A stretch of DNA of 64,000 nucleotides from Porphyrobacter sp. SLTP. GTDB taxonomy: Bacteria > Pseudomonadota > Alphaproteobacteria > Sphingomonadales > Sphingomonadaceae. The position numbers and the translations under genes were made by a program. The notes under the pieces are model-generated. The model made no database searches. It was not told the DNA's origin and worked only from the letters and a program-made list of their open reading frames with translations. Shown here piece after piece: positions 8,660 through 16,743 of the stretch; position 1 is the stretch's first letter, and every line of letters starts with the position of its first letter. The stretch spans positions 114,340-178,339 of the forward strand of contig NZ_JAAALE010000007.1 in the NCBI RefSeq assembly GCF_009905735.1, in the 5' to 3' direction.

Positions 8660-10222
8660 ATGAACGCCCCTACCGCTGACCGTTTAACCTCTGCCGTGGT
8701 GGGGCGCGATTTTCTCGCCTCGATCGTGGTGTTTCTGGTGGCCCTGCCGCTGTGCATGGGCATCGCGATTGCCTCCGGCGCGCCGCCCGCGCTCGGCCTG
8801 ATCACCGGGATCGTCGGCGGATTGGTCGTCGGCAGCATCGCCGGATCGCCCTTGCAGGTCAGCGGCCCGGCAGCCGGCATGGCGGTGCTGGTCTATCAGC
8901 TGGTGCAGGAACACGGGCTGATGATGCTCGGCGTGGTTGGGTTGATTGCGGGCGCGCTGCAATTGCTCGCCGGGGTGTTCAAGCTGGGCCAATGGTTCCG
9001 GGCGATTTCGCCTTCGGTGATTCACGGGATGCTGGCGGGGATCGGGGTGCTGATCTTCGCCTCGCAGCTCCACGTCATGCTCGACGATGCACCGCGCGCG
9101 AACGGCTTGCTCAACATCGCTGCCATTCCTGAAGCGGTGATCAAGGTCTTCCCGGTCGATGGCTCGGTGCATCACCTCGCCGCGATGGCGGGGATCGTGA
9201 CCATCGCCACGATCATCCTCTGGAACCAGTTCAAGCCCAAGGCCCTGGCGCTGATCCCCGGACCGCTGCTCGGCGTGATCGTCGGCACCGCCTTCGCCAT
9301 GGCGTTTGCGCTGCCGATCACGCTGGTGAACCTGCCCGCCACGCTGGCGAGCGGTCTCAACATCCCCACCAGCGAAGCGCTGGCCGGCTTTACCAATCCC
9401 GACATCCTCACGCTCGGCCTGGTCTTCGCCTTCGTCGCCAGTGCGGAGACGCTGCTGTGCGCCACCGCGGTCGACAAGATGCACATCGGCACGCGCACCG
9501 ATTACGACAAGGAGCTGCGCGCGCAGGGCATCGGCAACATGATCTGCGGCGGGCTTGGCGCACTGCCGATGACCGGCGTGATCGTGCGTTCAGCCGCCAA
9601 TGTCGAAGCGGGTGCGACGACGCGGATTTCGGCGATCATGCACGGCGCGTGGCTGCTGTTGGCGGTTGTCGCCTTCCCGTTTGTGCTCAACGCCATCCCG
9701 ACGTCGGTGCTGGCCGCGATCCTTGTCTACACCGGCTACAAGCTCGTTAACGTCGCCCAGATCCGCAAGATCGCCGAATTCGGGCGGCAGGAACTGGTGA
9801 TCTACTTCGCCACGCTGGTGGGCGTTGTCACGATCGACCTGCTGACGGGTGTGATCCTCGGCTTTGGGCTGGCGACGCTGAAACTGGTCTACACCTTCTC
9901 GCACCTCGAAATCCGGCGCGAACATGATGCCGAGACCAACCGCGTCGATCTGTGGATGACGGGGTCGGCGACGTTCTTCTCGATCCCGCAGCTGGGCCAG
10001 GCGCTCGAAAGTTCGCCCTTCGGGTCAGAGGTCCACATCCATGTCGAAAAGCTCGACTATATCGACCACGCCTGCCTTGAAATGCTGTCATCGTGGGAGA
10101 AGCTGCACCAGAGCACCGGCGGATCGCTGGTGGTCGAATGGAGCGAGCTGGTGGAGCGCTATGGCCGCCGCTCGGAAGAGAAGACCGAAATCCCCGGCCT
10201 GATGATTCGCCCCGCCGCCTGA
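8660..10222 (+). CDS. SulP-family anion (probably bicarbonate) transporter with STAS domain
   Basis: A 520-residue SLC26/SulP carrier. Residues about 15-400 form the multi-helix membrane domain, beginning DFLASIVVFLVALPLCMGIAIASG and containing the conserved GAPP/SGPAAGMAVLVY and ISPSVIHGMLAGIGVL segments. Residues about 415-510 form a C-terminal STAS domain (VHIHVEKLDYIDHACLEML). Because it lies directly behind a beta-carbonic anhydrase, bicarbonate is the likeliest substrate, as in BicA-type systems. Sulfate or another anion cannot be excluded from sequence. The ATG at 8660 starts a standard N-terminus. It is the last gene of the ArsR-carbonic anhydrase-SulP unit and converges on the second ArsR gene with a 26-base gap. 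Confidence 0.92.
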   Translation: MNAPTADRLTSAVVGRDFLASIVVFLVALPLCMGIAIASGAPPALGLITGIVGGLVVGSIAGSPLQVSGPAAGMAVLVYQLVQEHGLMMLGVVGLIAGALQLLAGVFKLGQWFRAISPSVIHGMLAGIGVLIFASQLHVMLDDAPRANGLLNIAAIPEAVIKVFPVDGSVHHLAAMAGIVTIATIILWNQFKPKALALIPGPLLGVIVGTAFAMAFALPITLVNLPATLASGLNIPTSEALAGFTNPDILTLGLVFAFVASAETLLCATAVDKMHIGTRTDYDKELRAQGIGNMICGGLGALPMTGVIVRSAANVEAGATTRISAIMHGAWLLLAVVAFPFVLNAIPTSVLAAILVYTGYKLVNVAQIRKIAEFGRQELVIYFATLVGVVTIDLLTGVILGFGLATLKLVYTFSHLEIRREHDAETNRVDLWMTGSATFFSIPQLGQALESSPFGSEVHIHVEKLDYIDHACLEMLSSWEKLHQSTGGSLVVEWSELVERYGRRSEEKTEIPGLMIRPAA

Positions 10223-10248
10223 CCGGCGGCCGGGAGCGGGGGCCAGCG

Positions 10249-10614
10249 TCAGATCACGGTTTCGGCCGCTTCGGCCCGCCACAGCATCTTCGCCTGTTCG
10301 ATATCGACGGCGCTCGCCCGGCTGAGACGGTGAGCGACAAAATCGATCCCCTCGATCAGCCACAGCGCCAGTTCGGGTTGGGCGAGGCGGTACACGCGCT
10401 TCTGCCCATGGGTTTCGGTCTCCACCAACGCGATCGCGCGCAGGACACCCAGGTGCTGCGAAACGCGCGTCGGCGAGATTTCCAGCAGATCGCCCAACTC
10501 GTTCACTGTCTGGTCGCCGGCTTGCAGCTTGAGCAACAGGCGGATGCGATCAGGGTGCGAGATCTGCCGCAGGACGTGCGCCAATTCGTTTGCAACAATC
10601 TTGCGGCTCGGCAT
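10249..10614 (-). CDS. ArsR-family transcriptional regulator (copy 2)
   Basis: A 121-residue winged-helix regulator, the same length as copy 1 at 7542-7907 and alignable end to end (MPSRKIVANELAHVL against MPSRLIVSRELADLL; ISPTRVSQHLGVLRAIALVE against LPATRVSQHLALLRAHRLVE). It also has no cysteine, so metal sensing through thiols is not possible. The gene begins 12 bases after the stop of the dehydrogenase-like gene upstream, with GAGG overlapping that stop region, so the two are probably one transcript. It faces the carbonic anhydrase/SulP unit and may cross-regulate it. Its effector is unknown. Confidence 0.87.
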   Translation of the reverse strand: MPSRKIVANELAHVLRQISHPDRIRLLLKLQAGDQTVNELGDLLEISPTRVSQHLGVLRAIALVETETHGQKRVYRLAQPELALWLIEGIDFVAHRLSRASAVDIEQAKMLWRAEAAETVI

Positions 10615-10626
10615 GTCGGAAACCTC

Positions 10627-11790
10627 TCATATGTTAGGAGTTGCGCCGTTTGAAACGACAACGCGCAATGTTGGTAAATGGCCCCCGGAATTTGCAATTT
10701 CTGCATTTTTCAGCGCACGCCACGGCATTTGCGGGCGTTTGCTGACCGCCCCCTCGCGGCACAGCATGGCAAGAAACGCGTCATCTGCGACCGCGGTGAC
10801 ATAGGGCGCATCCGTGCCGCGGCCCGTGCTCGTCACCCCGCTATCGCGCAGCCGCGCCCAGGCGTCATGCAGCCGCCAAGCGGCGCGGCCCATCCCGGCC
10901 TCGTGCAAGGTCAGGGCCAAGGCATGGATCAGCGCCGGGGCATCGAGCGGCAGGCGGCTCATCCCTTCTCCCGGCGTTTCGGACGTGACCAATTGCAGGC
11001 TGCGCCCGAACCACAGCATCGGCCAGGCGCGGCGGACGCCACTGGTCTCGGCGAGGACCGTGAACACGGTGCTGCGCAGATCGGGCATCGCGATGATCGC
11101 ATCCCACAGCACCGCGCCGGACATCAGCGGCACCAGCGCGTCTTCGATGGTGAGGATGTCGAGTTCCAGCCCGTCACGCGTCAGGCTCTTGCCTGCCGCC
11201 AGCAATTGCCGGGCCACCGCATTGCGCTGGCGAGCATGGCAGATGATCGCGACATGCTCGCGCCCCTCGGCCCGCGCGGCGCGGAGCATTGTCCGGAGCA
11301 CAGCGGCGCGCGGCGTCGGGACATCGCCCACCGCCTCAGCGAGGCAGACAGAAGGGTGCGGGGACATCAGCACGATATCGGTACCGCCGCGCGCAGCGGG
11401 CGCACCGCGCGCATGATCGATCAGGTAGCTGGCAACATACTGCGCCTGCGGCAATCCGGCGAGGCCGCCGTGCTGGAAGGCCAAGGGGCTCCAGCCGATC
11501 CACGGCGCGAACACCGGCGCAGGTGCTGCCAGCTGTCCCGCGCTGGCCGCCCAGTCGGCCATCCGGGCCAGGCGCCCGGACGGGCGGGCAGGCGTGAGGA
11601 ACTCCGTCTCGACCCCGAGCCATGCGAGCAGCTGCGCCAAGCCGTCGCGCCACGCATCGGGCGCAGCATCGGCCGGTTCGGCAAGCTGGAACCGCGAAGT
11701 CACCAGTGCCAGCGTCGGCCCGCCAAGCGTGCGCGCAGCGCCGGGTGCGGCGGGCTCAAAGCTGTCGGCGATCGGGCTGCTCTGGTCCAT
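10627..11790 (-). CDS. Degenerate isocitrate/isopropylmalate dehydrogenase-like protein
   Basis: A 387-residue protein that I align tentatively to the second half of the isopropylmalate/isocitrate dehydrogenase fold. AVLRTMLRAARAEGREHVAIICHARQRN corresponds to the helix-strand before the catalytic Lys loop, WDAIIAMPDLRS to the DVIVTPNLFGD strand, and STGRGTDAPYVTAVADDAF to the terminal GG.A.T.EF segment. The catalytic Lys and the metal-binding Asp residues are not at the expected places, and no arginine cluster for substrate is obvious. If the alignment holds, it is a non-catalytic relative. The ATG at 11790 is preferred (AAGGAT 7 bases upstream); a start at 11865 would add 25 unconvincing residues. 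It is probably co-transcribed with ArsR copy 2. Function unknown; a sensor or scaffold role is a guess. Confidence 0.5.
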   Translation of the reverse strand: MDQSSPIADSFEPAAPGAARTLGGPTLALVTSRFQLAEPADAAPDAWRDGLAQLLAWLGVETEFLTPARPSGRLARMADWAASAGQLAAPAPVFAPWIGWSPLAFQHGGLAGLPQAQYVASYLIDHARGAPAARGGTDIVLMSPHPSVCLAEAVGDVPTPRAAVLRTMLRAARAEGREHVAIICHARQRNAVARQLLAAGKSLTRDGLELDILTIEDALVPLMSGAVLWDAIIAMPDLRSTVFTVLAETSGVRRAWPMLWFGRSLQLVTSETPGEGMSRLPLDAPALIHALALTLHEAGMGRAAWRLHDAWARLRDSGVTSTGRGTDAPYVTAVADDAFLAMLCREGAVSKRPQMPWRALKNAEIANSGGHLPTLRVVVSNGATPNI

Positions 11791-11860
11791 GGTGCGGATC
11801 CTTTGCCTGTGCGGAAGGGAGAGTGGGTGTCTGTTAGCCGCCGCCTGCCAATCGGAAAAA

Positions 11861-11903
11861 TTCAATCTTTCTTCGCAAACGTTCTAAAATATGAATGATT
11901 GAA
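11861..11903. promoter_or_regulatory. Inverted repeat in divergent promoter region
   Basis: TTCAATC (11861-11867) is repeated inverted as GATTGAA (11897-11903) around an AT-rich 29-base centre that includes AAACGTT. It lies in the 200-bp region between the dehydrogenase-like gene (minus) and the alkyl sulfatase gene (plus). It could be a split operator for either gene. No regulator is assigned. Confidence 0.3.
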
Positions 11904-11990
11904 GATAGGCACCTGCGCATCGCGCGCGCGGCTTGAAACCTTGGCCCTGCGGAGGCATCACAGGTGCGGGAGAAGAGGGGACTTACGATC

Positions 11991-13970
11991 ATGACCATTG
12001 CTGGATTGCGGGCAGGCGCGGCACTTGCGCTGCTGATGGCGCTGCCGTGCGCGTCGATGCTGGCCGCGCAGGAGACGCCGCCGCTGCCCACCGCGAGTGA
12101 CGCGACCCGCGCCGCGCAGGCCAAGGTTGCCGCCAATCTGCCCGCCGAAGGCACACGCGACGGCGCGTTTTCCACACGCGGCTTTCTCGCCACCCGCACC
12201 GATCCGGTGATCCTCAATGCAGCAGGCAAGCCGGTCTGGAACCTTGGCGCCTATGCCTTTGTCACCGGTCCGGCCCCCGACACGGTGAACCCCAGCCTGT
12301 GGCGGCACATGACCCATCTGAAGCACCACGGGCTTTATCAGGTGGCGGCGGGCGTATGGCAGGTGCGCGGCTTTGATGTCTCGAACATGACGATCATTCG
12401 CGGGGCAACGGGCTGGATCGTGATCGACCCGCTCACCAGTGTCGAAGCGGCGCAGGCGGCGATGGAGCTGGTCAATGCGACGCTGGGCAAGCGACCGGTC
12501 AGCGCCATGATCTATTCGCACAGCCACGGCGATCACTTCGGCGGCGCGCGCGGCGTGGTCGATCCGGTCGACGTGACAGCGGGCCGCGTCCCCGTGATCG
12601 CGCCCGAAGGTTTCATGGAGGAAGCGACCTCCGAAAACGTCATGGCCGGGCCGGCGATGATGCGCCGGGCGGCTTTCCAGTTCGGCACCGGCCTCGTGCC
12701 GGGGGCGACAGGGCAGATGGGCAGCGGCATCGGCATGGGCATTTCGGCAGGCACGCTCTCGCTGATCCCGCCGACCGACACCGTCGCTGCGACCGGCGAC
12801 CGGCGGGTCGTGGACGGCGTCGCGCTTGAATTCCAGATCGTTTCGGGCACCGAAGCGCCGGCCGAGTTCAACGTCTTCATCGCGCCGGAAAAGACGTTTC
12901 TCGCCGCCGAGATTGCGACCTGTTCCTTCCACAACATCCTCACCCCGCGCGGGGCCAAGGTGCGTGATGCGCGCGCCTGGGCGCATTATCTCGACGAGGC
13001 GGCAACCCGCTATGCTCCGCAGAGCGAGGCCGTGATTTCGAGCCATTGCTGGCCGATCTTCGGGCGCGAGGCGGGGACGGCGTGGCTTTCCGCCCAGCGC
13101 GACAATTACCGCTGGCTCCACGATCAGACCGTGCGCCGCATGAACCGCGGCGAGACGATGCATGAAATCGCCGAAGGGCTCGAAAACGCGGCCCCGCCGG
13201 GGCTGGCGGCGGAATGGTCGACCCACGGCTACTATGGCACGGTCAGCCACAACGCCAAGGCGGTCTACCAGTTCTATCTTGGCTGGTATGATGCGGTGCC
13301 TGCGAACCTCCACGCTCACCCGCCGGTCGAACGCGCCAAGCGGCTGATCGCAGCGCTGGGCGGCGCGGACCGCACGCTGGCGCTGGCACAAAATGCAATG
13401 GCGGGCGGCGATTATCGCTGGGCGTCAGACCTGCTCCAGAACCTCGTCTTTGCCGTCCCGGACAATGCGGCGGCCAAGGCGATGCTGGCGCAAAGCTATC
13501 AGCAGCAGGGCTTTCAGGCGGAAAGCGCGATCTGGCGCAACCAATTCCTCTCCGCCGCATCCGACCTCACGCGCGGTCGCCCGCAGATGAGCGCGACCCA
13601 GAGCAATGACATGATCGCCGCGATCTCGACGCAGGAACTGCTCGATTCCGCCGCGACCCTGTTCGCGCCCGAGCGCCCCGGTCGGCGCGGCTTCACCGTC
13701 GCGATCGACCTCTCCGATCGCAAGGAGACCGCGATGCTCGAAGTCGGTGAGCAGGCGATCATCGGCCGCGTGGGCGCGCTGCCCGCCAAGGCCGACGTCA
13801 CCTTCCGCGGCCCGCGCCGTGCGCTGCTGGCGCTGCTGTTCGTGCGGATGCCGGTCAGCGCGGTGGCGGGGATGGAGGGCGTGGTGATCGAGGGCGATCA
13901 GGCCGCCTTGCAAGCGCTGGTGGATGCGCTCGATCCGATGCCGCAGGGCTTCGATATCGTCACGCCGTAA
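11991..13970 (+). CDS. Secreted linear primary-alkyl sulfatase (SdsA1 family)
   Basis: A 659-residue metallo-beta-lactamase-fold sulfatase that hydrolyses primary alkyl sulfates such as SDS to alcohol and sulfate by C-O cleavage. The ATG at 11991 follows AGAGGGG and starts a signal peptide (about residues 1-25, ending SMLAAQ), placing the enzyme in the periplasm. The zinc site SHSHGDHFGG has H177, H179, D181 and H182; the preceding WRHMTHLKHHGLYQV block is typical of the family. After the catalytic domain come the helical dimerisation region (WASDLLQNLVFAVPDN) and a C-terminal SCP2-like domain (about residues 530-655). The length matches SdsA1 (about 660). It is monocistronic, ending before a strong terminator. 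Confidence 0.93.
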   Translation: MTIAGLRAGAALALLMALPCASMLAAQETPPLPTASDATRAAQAKVAANLPAEGTRDGAFSTRGFLATRTDPVILNAAGKPVWNLGAYAFVTGPAPDTVNPSLWRHMTHLKHHGLYQVAAGVWQVRGFDVSNMTIIRGATGWIVIDPLTSVEAAQAAMELVNATLGKRPVSAMIYSHSHGDHFGGARGVVDPVDVTAGRVPVIAPEGFMEEATSENVMAGPAMMRRAAFQFGTGLVPGATGQMGSGIGMGISAGTLSLIPPTDTVAATGDRRVVDGVALEFQIVSGTEAPAEFNVFIAPEKTFLAAEIATCSFHNILTPRGAKVRDARAWAHYLDEAATRYAPQSEAVISSHCWPIFGREAGTAWLSAQRDNYRWLHDQTVRRMNRGETMHEIAEGLENAAPPGLAAEWSTHGYYGTVSHNAKAVYQFYLGWYDAVPANLHAHPPVERAKRLIAALGGADRTLALAQNAMAGGDYRWASDLLQNLVFAVPDNAAAKAMLAQSYQQQGFQAESAIWRNQFLSAASDLTRGRPQMSATQSNDMIAAISTQELLDSAATLFAPERPGRRGFTVAIDLSDRKETAMLEVGEQAIIGRVGALPAKADVTFRGPRRALLALLFVRMPVSAVAGMEGVVIEGDQAALQALVDALDPMPQGFDIVTP

Positions 13971-14018
13971 AATTCCGGCAACCCCGCGCAAAGGGTCTGG
14001 CACATTCAGGCGTTGATC

Positions 14019-14054
14019 AGGGGCAGCATGGCCAGTGGCTATGCGCCCCTTTTC
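14019..14054 (+). terminator. Intrinsic terminator after alkyl sulfatase
   Basis: AGGGGC (14019-14024) pairs with GCCCCT (14045-14050). After a single bulged A, GCATGGCCA pairs with TGGCTATGC, making a 15-bp stem that is followed by TTTT (14050-14053). It lies 49 bases after the sulfatase stop and separates it from the DUF1800 gene. Confidence 0.75.
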
Positions 14055-14107
14055 GCAGAGCGAGGAAGCCATGCCATGCGTCTGACCCCCACCAGCACGG
14101 TCCGCCG

Positions 14108-15571
14108 ATGAGCCCGGCCAGCATTGCGCTCAACCGCTTCGGCTATGGCTTCAGCGCGAAGGACAGCGCGGTGGGCGATCCGCGCGCTTACCTGCTGCGC
14201 CAGTGCGATGTATTCGACCCCGCGCCCGCCGCCATTGCCACGCGGCTCAGCACCCGCGCCAAGACCGGCGAAATGCTCGAACTGCTGCGGCGGCTGCGGC
14301 AGGACACCCGCGCGATGACCGCAATGGAGCAGGACGGCGCGCCCGCGATGGCCGAGGGGATGACGCGGCAGGAAGCCCGCGCCGCGGCCCTCGACGGTTT
14401 ACCGCCCGAATATCGCGAACAGCTGGTCGAGGCCCGCCGCGTGCTCGCCGATGACATTGCCGTGCGCGTGAACACCGCGCTCACCAGCCCCGCCCCGATG
14501 GTGGAGCGGCTGGTGCATTTCTGGTCAAACCACTTCAGCGTCTCGGTCGGCAAGCCGGGCATCCAGTTCGAAGCCGGCCCGCACGAATTCACCGCGATCC
14601 GCCCGCATGTGCTGGGACGGTTTTCCGATATGCTGAAGGCAGCAGTGCTGCACCCGGCGATGCTGATCTATCTCGACCAGTTCCAGTCGATTGGCCCCAA
14701 TGCGCCCTTCGCGCAGCGGCGCGCCCGGCGCGGCGGCGATCAGCAGCGCCCGCGCGGGCTGAACGAGAACCTCGCGCGTGAAGTGCTGGAGCTGCACACG
14801 CTGGGCGTCGACGGTGGCTACAGTCAGACCGACGTGACCGAGCTGGCCCGTGCGCTCACCGGCTGGACCGTGCCGGGGATTGGCCGGGTGGGCCGGTTTG
14901 CCGAAGATCAGCCGAGCGGCGCGGCGTTTGTGCCTTTGGTCCATGAACCCGGCGCGCGGCAGGTGCTGGGCCGCTCCTATCCCGCGGGCGAGGCGGGCCA
15001 AGCGCTGGCGATACTCGACGATCTTGCCACGCACCCGGCGACCGCGCACCATATCGCGACCAAGCTTGCGCGCCACTTCGCCGGAGACACGCCCCCGCCC
15101 GCGCTGGTGGCGCGGCTGGAGGAGGATTTCCTGACAACAGACGGCGATCTCGCCAGCCTCACCCGCGCCCTGATCGAAGCGCCCGAGGCGTGGAGGTCCG
15201 GCCCAGTCAAGTTCCGCACCCCGTTCGAATGGCTCGTCGCAGCGCTGCGGCTGACCGGCACCACCACCCTCCCGCCGCAGCGGATTGTCGGCGCGCTAAC
15301 CGAGCTAGGACAAGTGCCGTGGCGCGCGCCCTCGCCTGCGGGCTATGATGACCTTGCGGCCAGCTGGGCCGGGCCCGACGCGCTGATCCGCCGGGTGGAG
15401 CTGGCCGAGCGGATCGCGCGCAATGCCCCGCAGGACGGCGTGATCGCCCGTGCCGAAGCGGCCTTTCCCGGCACTCTGGGCGAGGCGACCCTCACCCAGT
15501 TGAAGCGCGCCGAAAGCGGCCAGCAAGCGCTGGCGCTGCTGCTGGTCTCGCCTGAAATGTTGCGGAGATAG
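14108..15571 (+). CDS. DUF1800 family protein
   Basis: A 487-residue member of the DUF1800 family (PF08811). Recognisable family segments are SIALNRFGYGFSAKD at the start, VERLVHFWSNHFSVSVGK near residue 140, NENLAREVLELHTLGVDGGYSQTDVTELARALTGWTV near residues 218-255, and HIATKLARHFAGD near residue 318. The DUF1501 gene follows 5 bases after the stop, an arrangement repeated across many bacteria, so the two almost certainly work together. The family has no assigned biochemical reaction; extracellular matrix or cell-surface roles have been proposed. No obvious Shine-Dalgarno precedes ATG 14108. A 12-codon reading frame (14076-14111) with a GAGGAA site ends overlapping this ATG and may couple translation. 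Confidence 0.88.
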   Translation: MSPASIALNRFGYGFSAKDSAVGDPRAYLLRQCDVFDPAPAAIATRLSTRAKTGEMLELLRRLRQDTRAMTAMEQDGAPAMAEGMTRQEARAAALDGLPPEYREQLVEARRVLADDIAVRVNTALTSPAPMVERLVHFWSNHFSVSVGKPGIQFEAGPHEFTAIRPHVLGRFSDMLKAAVLHPAMLIYLDQFQSIGPNAPFAQRRARRGGDQQRPRGLNENLAREVLELHTLGVDGGYSQTDVTELARALTGWTVPGIGRVGRFAEDQPSGAAFVPLVHEPGARQVLGRSYPAGEAGQALAILDDLATHPATAHHIATKLARHFAGDTPPPALVARLEEDFLTTDGDLASLTRALIEAPEAWRSGPVKFRTPFEWLVAALRLTGTTTLPPQRIVGALTELGQVPWRAPSPAGYDDLAASWAGPDALIRRVELAERIARNAPQDGVIARAEAAFPGTLGEATLTQLKRAESGQQALALLLVSPEMLRR

Positions 15572-15576
15572 ACGCC

Positions 15577-16743
15577 ATGACGACCTCCCTCGATCGCCGT
15601 TCGCTGCTTGCCGGATCGCTGCTGGGCGCAGGCACCCTCGCCCTCCCCCGCCTGGCTTTTGCGCAAGGGACGGGGCGCCGCAATCTGCTGTTCGTGCTGC
15701 TCCGCGGCGCGGCGGACGGGATGGCGATGCTCGCGCCGGTCGGTGACCCCGGCTTCGCGGCGTTGCGCGGCGCGACCCTCGCCGATTACGAGAACGCGCC
15801 GCGGCTGGGCAGCTTCTTCGCCGTCCACCCGGCGCTGGCCGAGATCGCCACATCGGCAGCGGCAGGCGAGGCGCTGTTCGTCCACGCTGCGGCGACCGCC
15901 TACCGCGAACGCTCGCACTTCGATGGCCAGAACCTGCTGGAGAGCGGCGGCACCGCGCCCTATGCGACCAAGGACGGCTGGCTCAATCGCCTCGCCGGGC
16001 TGATGAACGCAGGCGCCCCCGCCCCCTTGCGCGCGCTGGCGATTGCGCCTGCCGTGCCGCTGGCGCTGCGCGGCGACGCGCCGGTTTCGAACTACGCCCC
16101 TTCGGCCCTGCCGCAAGCGAGCGAGGATCTGCTGGCGCGGGTCAGCCTGCTGTATGGCGCGGATGGCGAGCTGGGCCCGCTCTGGGCGCGCGCGCTGGAG
16201 ACGCGGGCGATGGCGGCGGATGACGGCCTCAAAAACCTGCGCGATGCCAGCGCGGCGGGGGAACTTGCCGCCTCACTGATGCGCGGTGACAGCGGCGCGC
16301 GGATCGGGATGATCGAGCTTGGCGGCTGGGACACCCACGCCAACCAGCGCGGGGCCTTTGCCCGCTCCGCGCGGCAGCTTGACGCGCTGCTCGCGGCCTA
16401 TCGCACGGGCATGGGCGCCGCCTGGACCGACACGCTGGTGGTGGTGGCGACCGAGTTCGGCCGCACCGCGCGCCTCAACGGCACCGGTGGCACCGATCAC
16501 GGGACGGCGTCTGCGGCGCTGGTCATGGGCGGCGCGGTGCGCGGCGGGCGGGTCATTGCCGACTGGCCGGGACTGGCGGACGGCCAGCTTTACGAAGGCC
16601 GCGACCTGGCGCCCACCATCGCCCTGGAAAGCGTGATCGCAGGCGCGGTGGCCGAGCATCTTCGGCTCGATCCCAAGCTGGCGATGGCGCGGCTGTTCCC
16701 CGGTCGCAGCGATGCGCCGCTATCCGGGATCATCCGTGCCTAG
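15577..16743 (+). CDS. DUF1501 family protein with Tat signal
   Basis: A 388-residue DUF1501 protein (PF07394), distantly related to the alkaline phosphatase/sulfatase fold. The N-terminus DRRSLLAGSLLGAGTLALP is a twin-arginine signal peptide, so the protein is exported folded. LLFVLLRGAADGMAMLAPVGD and GGWDTHANQRGAF (about residue 248) are family hallmarks, and the VVVATEFGRTARLNGTGGTDHGTAS stretch carries the conserved GTDHG motif. It is the partner of the DUF1800 gene just upstream. Its stop codon shares the palindrome CTAG (16740-16743) with the stop of the convergent GH3 gene. Biochemical function unknown. Confidence 0.9.
   Translation: MTTSLDRRSLLAGSLLGAGTLALPRLAFAQGTGRRNLLFVLLRGAADGMAMLAPVGDPGFAALRGATLADYENAPRLGSFFAVHPALAEIATSAAAGEALFVHAAATAYRERSHFDGQNLLESGGTAPYATKDGWLNRLAGLMNAGAPAPLRALAIAPAVPLALRGDAPVSNYAPSALPQASEDLLARVSLLYGADGELGPLWARALETRAMAADDGLKNLRDASAAGELAASLMRGDSGARIGMIELGGWDTHANQRGAFARSARQLDALLAAYRTGMGAAWTDTLVVVATEFGRTARLNGTGGTDHGTASAALVMGGAVRGGRVIADWPGLADGQLYEGRDLAPTIALESVIAGAVAEHLRLDPKLAMARLFPGRSDAPLSGIIRA

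Noticed and set aside
10214..10230. GC hairpin GCCGCC/GGCGGC over the SulP stop codon as a terminator
   Set aside because: Only 6 bp, no T-run and partly inside the coding sequence. Such stems are frequent at this GC content.
7542..10614. Arsenic-resistance operon, suggested by the two ArsR genes
   Set aside because: No arsenate reductase or arsenite pump is present, and both regulators lack cysteine. The linked genes are carbonic anhydrase and SulP.
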